DNA of 37,981 bases from contig JAGWTM010000009.1 in assembly GCA_028868975.1 (NCBI GenBank), forward strand, positions 1 to 37,981. Reading direction: 5' to 3'. Positions 21,846 through 29,338 of this stretch are shown here, piece by piece. The DNA is from Actinomycetales bacterium (GTDB taxonomy: Bacteria > Actinomycetota > Actinomycetes > Actinomycetales > Microbacteriaceae). How positions within the stretch are numbered: position 1 is the stretch's first letter; each line of letters starts with the position of its first letter. Under the pieces are notes generated by a model. That model made no database searches and was not told the origin of the DNA. It was given only the letters and a program-made list of their open reading frames with translations. Position numbers and translations under genes: made by a program.

Positions 21846-22829
21846 ATGGACTGGCTAAATGCTCTAAACCTCACCGCGGGTGAGTTGATCGGTGTCTACA
21901 CCGCCGCATACGTTCTTGCAGCACTCGGTCTTGCCGTGCACTTCGGCTTCACCGGTCTGCTGAACTTCGGTCAGGCTGCGTTCGCAGCACTGGGCGCATA
22001 CGGTTACTCGATTGCCACTCTGACCCTGAACTGGCCTTGGTGGGCAGCCGTGCTTGCTGGCCTGGCCGCCTCCGGTGTGTTTGCCTTGCTGCTCGGTATT
22101 CCGACTCTGCGTCTCCGGGCCGACTACCTGGCGATCGTGACCATCGCGGCAGCCCAGGCTCTGCGCTACGCCTTCTCGGCATCCGACTACGCATCGGTAA
22201 CCGGCGCCTCAAACGGTCTGAGCGAATTCGGCGAGAGCTTCTACTCGCTCAACCCAATCCCGAAGGGTCGATACGACCTTGGCTTTACTTCAATGAGCGA
22301 GAACGAGTTGTTCATCCGCATCATCGGTTGGAGCCTGGTAGTTATCGCCGCTGTCTTCCTGTTCTTCCTGACCCGCAGCCCATGGGGCCGCGTACTCAAG
22401 GGCATCCGCGAAGACGAGGATGCGGTTCGCGCCCTCGGCAAGAACGTATTTGCCTACAAGATCCAGGCACTGGTTATTGGTGGAACCATCGCCAGCCTCG
22501 GTGGCATGGTCTTTGTGATGTCATCACAGACCAACCAGCCGTCGACTTGGGGAACCAACTTCACCTTCATGATCTGGACCATCCTGCTCCTAGGTGGCGC
22601 CGCGACTATCCTCGGCCCAATCGTTGGTGGCATGGTGTTCTTCGCTCTTCTGATGTTTACCCAGAGCGTCATGGAAGGCCTCGTCAAGATGGGTTGGCTG
22701 CCATTCCTCGACATCGCTCAGGTCGGTCAGATCCGCTTCTTGCTGGTCGGTCTGATTCTGATGCTGCTCGTAATCTTCCGCCCACAGGGCATCTTCGGTA
22801 ACAAGAAGGAGCTGCAGTTCAATGGCTAA
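21846..22829 (+). CDS. livM: Branched-chain amino acid ABC permease LivM
   Basis: Second membrane subunit, 327 residues, with about nine hydrophobic helices and the LivM features ALGLAVHFGFTGLLNFGQ, RLRADYLAIVTIA, the EAA-like loop SPWGRVLKGIREDEDAVRALGKN and terminal FRPQGIFG. GGAGTAACG precedes the ATG nine bases after the livH stop. It overlaps livG by eight bases. It forms the translocation pore with LivH. Confidence 0.96.
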   Translation: MDWLNALNLTAGELIGVYTAAYVLAALGLAVHFGFTGLLNFGQAAFAALGAYGYSIATLTLNWPWWAAVLAGLAASGVFALLLGIPTLRLRADYLAIVTIAAAQALRYAFSASDYASVTGASNGLSEFGESFYSLNPIPKGRYDLGFTSMSENELFIRIIGWSLVVIAAVFLFFLTRSPWGRVLKGIREDEDAVRALGKNVFAYKIQALVIGGTIASLGGMVFVMSSQTNQPSTWGTNFTFMIWTILLLGGAATILGPIVGGMVFFALLMFTQSVMEGLVKMGWLPFLDIAQVGQIRFLLVGLILMLLVIFRPQGIFGNKKELQFNG

Positions 22830-23679
22830 TCAAATTGCAATTGGAGCAGTCGAGCCAGGCTGCAAAAAGGTCGATCCGATTCTCGTTGCCGACAACGTAA
22901 CCCGTCAGTTCGGCGGTCTCACCGCTGTCAACGTCGAGCACGTTGAGATCCCACGCGGCCAGATCACCGCTCTGATCGGCCCGAACGGTGCAGGCAAGAC
23001 CACGTTCTTCAACCTGTTGACTGGCTTCGACAAGCCAAACACCGGCACTTGGACTTTCGAGGGCAAGGACCTCGCAGGTGTTCCTTCATACAAGGTTGCC
23101 CGTCGCGGAATGATTCGCACTTTCCAGTTGACGAAGGCGCTCAGCCTGCTGACCGTGATCGACAACATGCGTCTCGGTTCTCAGGACCAGCCAGGCGAAG
23201 GTTTCTTCGGTTCTTGGCTGCGCTTCAACTGGAAGAGCCGCGAGACCCAGATCACGGCCAAGGCCGATGAGCTGCTCAAGCGTTTCAAGCTCGATGCCAA
23301 GCGTGAAGACTATGCCGCCGCCCTCTCGGGTGGTCAGCGCAAGCTTCTCGAAATGGCTCGCGCGCTCATGAGCGACCCGAAGTTGGTCATGTTGGATGAG
23401 CCAATGGCCGGTGTCAACCCTGCGCTGACCCAGAGCCTGCTCGAGCACATCAAGGACCTCAAGTCGAACGGAACCACAGTTTTGTTCGTCGAACACGACA
23501 TGCACATGGTTCGTCACATCAGTGACTGGGTCATCGTTATGGCTGAAGGCAAGATTGTGGCCGAAGGCCCACCCGCCGAGGTCATGAAGAACCCAGCGGT
23601 GATCGACGCATACCTGGGAGCACACGCTGACACCGACCTCGGCGATGTCGAAATCGGTAGCGCAAAGGAAGGCAACTAA
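22822..23679 (+). CDS. livG: Branched-chain amino acid ABC transporter ATPase LivG
   Basis: A 285-residue ATP-binding subunit. Walker A GPNGAGKTT, signature LSGGQRK, Walker B LVMLDEPMAGVNP and H-loop VEHDM are all intact. The LivG-type N-terminal match (VTRQFGGLTAV) is present. Start codon and GGAG overlap the end of livM, and the stop shares a base with the livF start (TAATG), which indicates coupled translation within the operon. Confidence 0.96.
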   Translation: MANQIAIGAVEPGCKKVDPILVADNVTRQFGGLTAVNVEHVEIPRGQITALIGPNGAGKTTFFNLLTGFDKPNTGTWTFEGKDLAGVPSYKVARRGMIRTFQLTKALSLLTVIDNMRLGSQDQPGEGFFGSWLRFNWKSRETQITAKADELLKRFKLDAKREDYAAALSGGQRKLLEMARALMSDPKLVMLDEPMAGVNPALTQSLLEHIKDLKSNGTTVLFVEHDMHMVRHISDWVIVMAEGKIVAEGPPAEVMKNPAVIDAYLGAHADTDLGDVEIGSAKEGN

Positions 23680-24404
23680 TGTCACAGCCTGTTGTATTCG
23701 CAGACAACCTAGTTGCCGGCTACCTGCCGGGCATCAACATTCTGAATGGTTGCTCACTGGTTGCAAACCAGGGTGAGCTGATCGGTATCATCGGCCCAAA
23801 CGGAGCTGGTAAGTCGACTCTGCTCAAGGCCATCTTCGGCCAGGTCAACGTTCGCTCGGGCAAGATCAGCTTGAACGGTGAAGACATCACCGGACTCAAG
23901 GCAAACAAGCTCGTAGGCAAGGGCGTGGCTTTCGTGCCACAGACCAACAACGTGTTCCCTAGCCTCACCATCGAAGAAAACCTCGAGATGGGTGTGTTCC
24001 AGACCCCGAAGCGCTTCAACGAGCGTTTTGAGTTTGTCACCAACATCTTCCCTGACCTAGCCAAGCGTCGCCACCAGAAGGCCGGCTCGCTGTCAGGTGG
24101 TGAGCGCCAGATGGTTGCCATGGGACGCGCTCTCATGATCGACCCATCGGTATTGCTCCTGGATGAGCCATCGGCAGGTCTGTCGCCAGTTCGCCAGGAT
24201 GAGGCATTCCTGCGCGTCAAGGAAGTCAACAAGGCTGGCGTGACGGTAATCATGGTCGAGCAGAACGCCCGTCGCTGCCTGCAGATTTGTGACCGCGCTT
24301 ACGTGCTTGACCAGGGCAAGGATGCACACACCGGAACCGGCCGTGAGCTTCTCAATGACCCAAAGATGGTTGAACTGTATCTAGGCAACCTAGCCGACCT
24401 CTAA
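23679..24404 (+). CDS. livF: Branched-chain amino acid ABC transporter ATPase LivF
   Basis: The second ATPase, 241 residues, with Walker A GPNGAGKST, signature LSGGERQ, Walker B LLLDEPSAGLSP and H-loop VEQNA (the His is replaced by Gln, as is normal for LivF). It ends the livHMGF operon and is followed by a structured 3' UTR and an intrinsic terminator. It pairs with LivG to power the LivHM pore. Confidence 0.96.
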   Translation: MSQPVVFADNLVAGYLPGINILNGCSLVANQGELIGIIGPNGAGKSTLLKAIFGQVNVRSGKISLNGEDITGLKANKLVGKGVAFVPQTNNVFPSLTIEENLEMGVFQTPKRFNERFEFVTNIFPDLAKRRHQKAGSLSGGERQMVAMGRALMIDPSVLLLDEPSAGLSPVRQDEAFLRVKEVNKAGVTVIMVEQNARRCLQICDRAYVLDQGKDAHTGTGRELLNDPKMVELYLGNLADL

Positions 24405-24416
24405 ACCCTCACAGCA

Positions 24417-24497
24417 CCCCGTAGCGCGGCTCAGTCGCTCTGCGGGGATTGCTTTGACCCAGATGTCCGTGGTCCCTCTCTCTGATCACGGCAAAGC
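24417..24497 (+). other. Structured 3' untranslated region of the liv operon
   Basis: Two stem-loops precede the terminator. In the first, CCCCG (24417-24421) and AGCG (24423-24426) pair with CGCT (24436-24439) and CGGGG (24443-24447). In the second, GCTTTG (24451-24456) and CCGTG (24467-24471) pair with the contiguous CACGGCAAAGC (24487-24497), leaving a ten-base bulge on the 5' side. No known RNA family is recognised. It may protect the mRNA end or be a 3'-derived RNA; both ideas are inference. Confidence 0.4.
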
Positions 24498-24530
24498 AAA
24501 ACCCCCGGCCCTTGCGGACCGGGGGTTTTG
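24497..24530. terminator. Bidirectional intrinsic terminator between livF and the convergent binding-protein gene
   Basis: CAAAACCCCCGG (24497-24508) pairs perfectly with CCGGGGGTTTTG (24519-24530) around a ten-base loop. The GC-rich stem is flanked by A4 on one side and T4 on the other, so it can stop transcription in both directions. Confidence 0.92.
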
Positions 24531-24544
24531 TCTATTGGTTTAGG

Positions 24545-25795
24545 TTACTTAACCGAGTTACCTGCTACGACCTTGACAAGAGTGTTCTTGCCAGTTGCGT
24601 CGTACTTGTAGATACCGATGTAAGCGCCGGTTGGGTCACCGTTCTTGTCGAACTCAACTGGACCTGAGAAACCGTCGTAGTTAACCTTCTTGCCAGCCTT
24701 GATTGCCTTTAGAGCAGCTGCGAAGTTGGTAACGGTAACCTTGCCAGCACCTGCAAGCGAAACAGCGGTGAGCTGTGACTTGATTGCAGGACCGGTTGAC
24801 GAGCCAGCAGCCTGAGCAGCGATTGCAGCTAGGTTGACAGCGTCGTAGGTCTCAGCGCCGTAGACGAAGTCCTTGAGTTCCTTGTTCTCGTACTTCTTGT
24901 AAGCAGCCGAAAGCTTTGCCTTGAATGCATCGCTGGTTGCCTTACCTGGGTTGGTACCCTTTGCACCGGCTAGGTACTTAGCGTACGACTCAGCCGAGTA
25001 GTCAATGAGGTTACCGTCAACGAGGTAGACGCTGCTGCCCTTGATGCCCTTTGACTGGAATGCAGGAAGAGCCTTCTTGCACTCGTCGTACGAGATCAGG
25101 ATGGTTGCGTCGGTCTTTGCAGCTGCAACCTTGGTTGCGTAGGTTGCAAAGTTGGTCTCGTTCTCAGGGAATGCGAAGGTCTTGACCTTTGCGCCACCCT
25201 TGGTGAGTACGCCTGAAGCTACGTCCTTAAGACCAACACCGTATGAGGTGTTCTGGTAGACGATCGAAACTGACTTCTTGCCGTCCTGGAGGATCTGGTT
25301 GGCAAGGATACGGCCCTGGAGAAGGTCGCTTGGAGCGGTGCGGAAGTAGTAGCCGCCGTCCTTCCAGGTCGACAGGTCAGGAGCGGTGTTTGACATCGAG
25401 ATCTGGACGATCTTGGCGCCGGTGATCTTGTTGATGATCGAACGGGTAACGCCCGAAGCAGCTGCACCGATGACTACGTCAACGCCGTTTGAAACAGCCT
25501 TGGTAGCCGACTGGTCGGCAATGCTGAGGGTGTCGCCATCGCCCGAGTCGGTGATGTCAAGCGAAACCTGCTGACCGTTGACGCCACCAGCTGCGTTGAT
25601 CTCGTCAACTGCGAGGTGGAGACCTGCGATTTCAGGTGGTGAAAGGAATGCGAGTGCACCAGTCAATGGGATGATTGCCTGGATCTTCAGCTCGTTGTCT
25701 GCTGCCGATGCTGGAACTACTGCTGAGCCAACCAATGCGGTTGAAGCTGCTGCAGCAAGAAGACCAGCAACGACGCGCTTGTTAATTGCGCTCAT
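24545..25795 (-). CDS. Secreted branched-chain amino acid-binding protein (LivJ/LivK type), without lipobox
   Basis: A 416-residue type I periplasmic-binding-fold protein of the leucine/isoleucine/valine-binding family: IQAIIPLTGALAFLSPPE at the start, then GLHLAVDEINAAGGVNG and VVIGAAASGVTRSI. The N-terminus is a Sec signal with an AxA site (PASA, near residue 31). No Cys occurs near it, so there is no lipoprotein anchor, and the only Cys seen is internal (SYDECKKAL). CAAGGAG precedes the ATG by six bases. It faces livHMGF across a shared terminator and almost certainly supplies substrate to that importer. Codon choice suggests high expression (inference). Confidence 0.95.
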   Translation of the reverse strand: MSAINKRVVAGLLAAAASTALVGSAVVPASAADNELKIQAIIPLTGALAFLSPPEIAGLHLAVDEINAAGGVNGQQVSLDITDSGDGDTLSIADQSATKAVSNGVDVVIGAAASGVTRSIINKITGAKIVQISMSNTAPDLSTWKDGGYYFRTAPSDLLQGRILANQILQDGKKSVSIVYQNTSYGVGLKDVASGVLTKGGAKVKTFAFPENETNFATYATKVAAAKTDATILISYDECKKALPAFQSKGIKGSSVYLVDGNLIDYSAESYAKYLAGAKGTNPGKATSDAFKAKLSAAYKKYENKELKDFVYGAETYDAVNLAAIAAQAAGSSTGPAIKSQLTAVSLAGAGKVTVTNFAAALKAIKAGKKVNYDGFSGPVEFDKNGDPTGAYIGIYKYDATGKNTLVKVVAGNSVK

Positions 25796-25850
25796 TTAAT
25801 ACTCCTTGAGGGGATCTTCATGGGCCGTACGCGTGTACTGCTTATCAAAA

Positions 25851-25856
25851 ACTATA
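25851..25856 (-). promoter_or_regulatory. Probable -10 element of the binding-protein gene
   Basis: TATAGT on the minus strand, 55 bases before the start codon, is a near-consensus -10. No good -35 is found 16-18 bases upstream, which suggests activator dependence. Two TGTNACA motifs lie further upstream. Confidence 0.4.
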
Positions 25857-25893
25857 GCCAGAAAGCGGACAATAAAGGAGGGCCGATGCCTAA

Positions 25894-25933
25894 CTGTGAC
25901 AGGTTATGACGGGTTTTTTACCTAGCTGTTACA
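25894..25933. promoter_or_regulatory. Paired CTGTNACA motifs upstream of the binding-protein promoter
   Basis: CTGTGACA (25894-25901) and CTGTTACA (25926-25933) are direct repeats 32 bases apart, about three helical turns. Each contains the inverted half-sites TGT-N-ACA. They sit roughly 50-90 bases upstream of the presumed transcription start, a position typical for activators. The cognate factor is unknown. Confidence 0.3.
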
Positions 25934-26007
25934 TAAGCGAGACAAAACGCAAGAAATCGGCCACCCAAAGGCGTTTTCTCCACAAAATTCCGCCCAACTC
26001 AACGCCC

Positions 26008-26925
26008 TCAGCGCACCACTTTTATGTTGCGTACGGCGTCCGAAATAAGCAGGCCCAACCCCGCCCAGACGATGACAAAACCGACCCAGCGAACCGGCGG
26101 CATCGGCTCGTGCAAAATGACGAGAGCCATGATGAACTGCAGGGTCGGAGTCAGATACTGCATAAAGCCGACATAGCTCAGCGGCAACCGTTTAGCCGCC
26201 GAGCCGAACATGATTAGAGGCACCGCCGTCATGACACCGAAAAACGCTAGGCCCACACTCGGCCAGAATTGCTGACCGAACGCCAAGGGTTGCCCACCGG
26301 CAAACACGGTTATCTGCGCGATAGCAACGGGAATAACAAACAGCGACTCGATCGCATACGAGTTAAGAGCGCTAATTTCACCCGAAAGTTTGCTCTTGAC
26401 CAGACCATAGAAGCCAAACGAGAGGGCCAGCGTCAGGGCAATCCAAGGTAGCTGACCATAATCGAGAGTCAGGACGAGAACGGCCACAACTCCCAGGGCA
26501 ACGGCTATCCACTGAACCCTTCGAAGACGTTCACCCAGAAAAACAACCGCGAGCAGGATCGTTACCAGCGGATTTATGAAGTACCCGAGCGACGACTGAA
26601 CGACCTGATGGTGCAGCACGCCCAACACATACACTTCCCAATTAATGAGGATGAGCACAGCAGCCAACGCCAACCAACCGATCAGCCGACGGTTGCGCAG
26701 CACTTTCAGAATCGACGACCAACCACGATTGAGAGTGATTAGCAGTGCTGCCGTAGCAAACCCCCAGATGATGCGCCAACCCACAACTTCGCTGATTGGT
26801 GCGAATGAAAGCATCGAGATGAAGAGCGGAAAACTGCCCCAGATTAGGTATGCGCCGAATCCATAGGCGAACCCCTTGCCCAGCTCGGGATACCTTGATT
26901 GGAAATGGCCTACGGACTCACTCAC
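26008..26925 (-). CDS. rarD: RarD/EamA family transporter
   Basis: A 305-residue membrane protein with about ten helices forming two EamA-like halves. The RarD start is recognisable (KGFAYGFGAYLIWGSFPLF), followed by EVVGWRIIWGF and SSLGYFINPL. RarD proteins belong to the drug/metabolite transporter superfamily; the substrate is unknown despite the historical link to chloramphenicol sensitivity. The start is a GTG, with no strong ribosome site. It is separated from groES upstream by a terminator, so it has its own promoter or relies on read-through. Confidence 0.88.
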   Translation of the reverse strand: MSESVGHFQSRYPELGKGFAYGFGAYLIWGSFPLFISMLSFAPISEVVGWRIIWGFATAALLITLNRGWSSILKVLRNRRLIGWLALAAVLILINWEVYVLGVLHHQVVQSSLGYFINPLVTILLAVVFLGERLRRVQWIAVALGVVAVLVLTLDYGQLPWIALTLALSFGFYGLVKSKLSGEISALNSYAIESLFVIPVAIAQITVFAGGQPLAFGQQFWPSVGLAFFGVMTAVPLIMFGSAAKRLPLSYVGFMQYLTPTLQFIMALVILHEPMPPVRWVGFVIVWAGLGLLISDAVRNIKVVR

Positions 26926-26954
26926 GGGACGAGCCTATCCCGATTCGAAAAAGC

Positions 26955-26986
26955 AAAACGGCCCAGACCGAAGTCTGAGCCGTTTT
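26955..26986 (-). terminator. Intrinsic terminator after groES, with UUCG tetraloop
   Basis: On the minus strand the arms AAAACGGCTCAGAC and GTCTGGGCCGTTTT pair around a TTCG loop closed by C-G, an exceptionally stable tetraloop, with one internal mismatch. The stem ends in TTTT, followed by GCTTTTT. Confidence 0.85.
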
Positions 26987-26999
26987 CGAAGATTGCTGG

Positions 27000-27296
27000 T
27001 TAGCGAACTACTACAGCGAGCACATCGCGGGCCGAGAGGATTAGGTACTCCTGGCCACCAAACTTGAGCTCGGTGCCGCCATACTTCGAGAAGATGACCT
27101 TGTCGCCGACAGCTACGTCGACTGGCACGCGGTTGCCCTTGTCGTCAATGCGACCTGGACCAACAGCGATAACCTCGGCCTCCTGTGGCTTCTCTTTTGC
27201 GGTGTCTGGAATAACCAGACCCGAAGCGGTGACCTGCTCAGCCTCAACTGGGCGAACAACGATGCGATCTTCAAGCGGCTTGATTGAAACCGACAT
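27000..27296 (-). CDS. groES: Co-chaperonin GroES
   Basis: The 98-residue lid of the GroEL folding chamber. The sequence is typical throughout: [12 protein letters not shown] at the start, the mobile-loop segment [32 protein letters not shown], and [13 protein letters not shown] at the end. GAGAGGT precedes the ATG. It is monocistronic here, with a terminator straight after and no groEL beside it. Two CIRCE operators flank its promoter, so HrcA repression is expected. Confidence 0.98.
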   Translation of the reverse strand: MSVSIKPLEDRIVVRPVEAEQVTASGLVIPDTAKEKPQEAEVIAVGPGRIDDKGNRVPVDVAVGDKVIFSKYGGTELKFGGQEYLILSARDVLAVVVR

Positions 27297-27308
27297 TTTG
27301 ACCTCTCT

Positions 27309-27335
27309 TTAGCACTCGTGGACGGGGTTTGCTAA
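27309..27335. promoter_or_regulatory. CIRCE operator, promoter-proximal copy (HrcA)
   Basis: TTAGCACTC (27309-27317), nine bases, then GTTTGCTAA (27327-27335). The consensus is TTAGCACTC-N9-GAGTGCTAA. The left arm is perfect and the right arm has two mismatches. It lies in the groES leader, starting about at the transcription start. Confidence 0.8.
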
Positions 27336-27340
27336 GAAAA

Positions 27341-27369
27341 ACTTTAGAGCATGGTTAGCAGTCGGTCAA
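27341..27369 (-). promoter_or_regulatory. groES promoter
   Basis: On the minus strand, -35 TTGACC (27369-27364), a 17-base spacer, and -10 TAAAGT (27346-27341). Spacing is ideal. The -35 falls inside the distal CIRCE spacer, so HrcA binding would exclude polymerase. Confidence 0.75.
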
Positions 27370-27381
27370 ACCGAGTGCTAA
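27355..27381. promoter_or_regulatory. CIRCE operator, distal copy (HrcA)
   Basis: TTAGCAGTC (27355-27363), nine bases, then GAGTGCTAA (27373-27381). There is a single mismatch to consensus in the left arm. It covers the groES -35 element. Confidence 0.85.
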
Positions 27382-27413
27382 CGATTTCGCCGACGGCGAT
27401 ACTGCGCGATTGC

Positions 27414-27419
27414 TACCCT
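27414..27419 (+). promoter_or_regulatory. -10 element for a probably leaderless methyltransferase transcript
   Basis: TACCCT fits TAnnnT and is followed by six bases and then the GTG at 27426. In actinobacteria this spacing puts the transcription start on or next to the start codon. No ribosome-binding site is present, consistent with a leaderless mRNA. The -35 is poor. Confidence 0.4.
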
Positions 27420-27425
27420 AAACGG

Positions 27426-28646
27426 GTGAACCGAGAAGACTTTGCCCGCCTGCTCACCCTCGAGGCTCAGCAGTTGCTGGCCTCGGTTGGTGATCTCGAC
27501 GCCAAGAGCGATGTGGTCAAACTCGTCTCAAAACTTCGGTCGGATGGGCACGACGCCGGCCTCGTCGCGTCCGTTCTGTCGCAGGCAAAATTGCGCCGCC
27601 GTGCTCGAGCCAAATTCGGTGAATTTGCAGATTCAATGCTGTTCACCGAAGCCGGATTAGAGCAGGCCTCGCGCCTCTCGGTTTCTGCTTTGCATGCCGG
27701 CAGGTTTCGCGCCGCGGGCATCAAATCGGTGGCTGACCTCGGTTGCGGAATCGGGTCCGAATCGCTGGCCCTTGCCTCGTTGGATCTTGAGGTGCACGCG
27801 TTCGAGATTGATGAAGTCACGGCAGCGGCCGCGACCTACAACCTGGCGCCGTTCGCGAACGCATCCGTTGAGCTGGCCGATGTCACCAAGCTCGACCTTT
27901 CGGGGTTCGAGGCACTGTTTTTTGATCCGGCCAGACGCGAATTACAGGGCGCTGCGCGAGCAAGGGCGATTCGCAAATTCGATCCGGCCGAATTCTCACC
28001 GAACTTTGACTGGGTCGTCCAGCAGGCTCAAAACCGACCGACCGGTATCAAACTCGGTCCGGGGCACCCGCACGAGGGCATTCCCGAAGCGAGCGGCGCT
28101 CCGATTGAAGCGCAGTGGGTTTCAGTTGCCGGCGATTTAGTCGAGCTCGGTCTCTGGTTTGGCGCCGTAGCGCGCGAAGGCGTCGCCCGCTCCGCGCTCT
28201 TGATCGACTCGGCTGGGCGGCACCATGAATTCAACAGCGCCTCCGCGGCTAAAACTTCCGCTCCCCTCGGTGAACTGGGTCGCTATCTGTATGAGCCAGA
28301 CAACGCGATTGTTCGTTCACACCTGATCGGTCCGCTCGCCGAAAGTCTCGGGCTGCGTGGCTTTGCACCCGAAATCGCGTACCTGACCTCTGACGAACCA
28401 GTGGAATCTGCGTGGCTAAAGAGTTACCGCGTGCTTGACGAAATGCCTTTCGATCGCAAGAAGCTCAAGGCATATCTTCGCGAGCGCGGCATTGGAATTT
28501 TGGAGATCAAAAAACGTGGGGCCGACATCGTGCCCGAAAACCTGCGCAAAGAGCTGCAGTTAAAAGGCGAGAGCGCCGCCACACTCGTTGTTACCCGAGT
28601 GGGCGACGCTCACCGCGCGATTATTGCCGAATCTCGAAAGCCATAA
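27426..28646 (+). CDS. Class I SAM-dependent methyltransferase with THUMP-like C-terminal domain
   Basis: A 406-residue protein. The Rossmann methyltransferase core has motif I VADLGCGIGSESLAL (near residue 100) and the acidic FEIDEV that contacts the SAM ribose. The motif IV position reads FFDPARR. The C-terminal ~70 residues (YLRERGIGILEIKKRGADIVPENLRKELQLKG shape) match the THUMP-like domain that often follows this core, which suggests an RNA substrate, though none is established. The GTG at 27426 is chosen: the upstream in-frame ATG at 27351 would translate through the CIRCE element and add residues unrelated to the family. It is divergent from groES. Confidence 0.85.
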   Translation: MNREDFARLLTLEAQQLLASVGDLDAKSDVVKLVSKLRSDGHDAGLVASVLSQAKLRRRARAKFGEFADSMLFTEAGLEQASRLSVSALHAGRFRAAGIKSVADLGCGIGSESLALASLDLEVHAFEIDEVTAAAATYNLAPFANASVELADVTKLDLSGFEALFFDPARRELQGAARARAIRKFDPAEFSPNFDWVVQQAQNRPTGIKLGPGHPHEGIPEASGAPIEAQWVSVAGDLVELGLWFGAVAREGVARSALLIDSAGRHHEFNSASAAKTSAPLGELGRYLYEPDNAIVRSHLIGPLAESLGLRGFAPEIAYLTSDEPVESAWLKSYRVLDEMPFDRKKLKAYLRERGIGILEIKKRGADIVPENLRKELQLKGESAATLVVTRVGDAHRAIIAESRKP

Positions 28647-28671
28647 TCGCTGCTTTAGACAACCTCGACTA

Positions 28672-29202
28672 CTAGTTGTTCTGCTGGTTTGGGGCGGTTC
28701 CGGTGTCAGGAACGACCATCATGCCACCCTGGCCACCGTTCATGAAGCCCTGACCGCCCTGGTCAAAACCGCCACGGTCATCGCTAAAGCCACCCATCAT
28801 GCCCCAGCCGCTGTGGTTGCCGAAGTTGCCGCGGTCGCCAAAGTCGAGGCCGTAGCGCGCGCCCCAAAGGCCTAGACCGACCTTAAAGACCGTACCGAGC
28901 ACAGCGAATGCGATGCCCACATAACCGACCACGACACCGGCGATTGCGAGACCGCGTCCCGACTTGCCATCAGTCTTGAGCTGGTTGAGGGCGACGTGAC
29001 CGGTGATCACACCGGCAACTGCTCCGAACCCGGTCAGAGCGGTGGCGATTGAGACAACCGCGAGGGTGTTGAGCGAGTTGAGGTCGAACTTCTTGCGTGG
29101 AGCGACGTATGGAGTTTCTGGAGTCGCGCTTTCGGTCGCCGAGTTGCCGGCGTCCGATGCTGCCTCGTGATTCGATTCGTGCTTGTCGTGCTTGTTTGCC
29201 AT
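28672..29202 (-). CDS. DUF4190 domain membrane protein with charged N-terminus and Gly-rich tail
   Basis: A 176-residue protein. It has a Lys/His/Asp/Glu-rich cytoplasmic N-terminus (MANKHDKHESNHEAA), then two membrane helices with the DUF4190 pattern (NTLAVVSIATALTGFGAVAGVI, then GHVALNQLK, GRGLAIAGVVVGYVGIAF), and a tail of Gly, Met, Phe, Asp and Asn without clear fold. The ATG at 29202 follows GAAAGG with good spacing; longer in-frame extensions upstream look non-coding. The function is unknown. It stands alone, 136 bases after the rimI-tsaD gene and convergent with the methyltransferase gene (25-base gap). Confidence 0.8.
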   Translation of the reverse strand: MANKHDKHESNHEAASDAGNSATESATPETPYVAPRKKFDLNSLNTLAVVSIATALTGFGAVAGVITGHVALNQLKTDGKSGRGLAIAGVVVGYVGIAFAVLGTVFKVGLGLWGARYGLDFGDRGNFGNHSGWGMMGGFSDDRGGFDQGGQGFMNGGQGGMMVVPDTGTAPNQQNN

Positions 29203-29338
29203 CTGAGTGCCTTTCGGTTGAGTGGTGGTTCTGAGAACAGTCCAGTGCCGTTGGCTGGGAGTCTGCTGTGATGGACCTGTGTGCGGACTAGGAACTTGGC
29301 AATGGAAAATCGCCATGAACGATGGCCAGCAGGATGCG

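Noticed and set aside
25936-26007. A possible hairpin after rarD (GGCGTT pairing with AACGCC on the minus strand)
   Set aside because: The loop exceeds 20 bases, the stem is six to seven pairs and no T-run follows, so it is not a convincing terminator.
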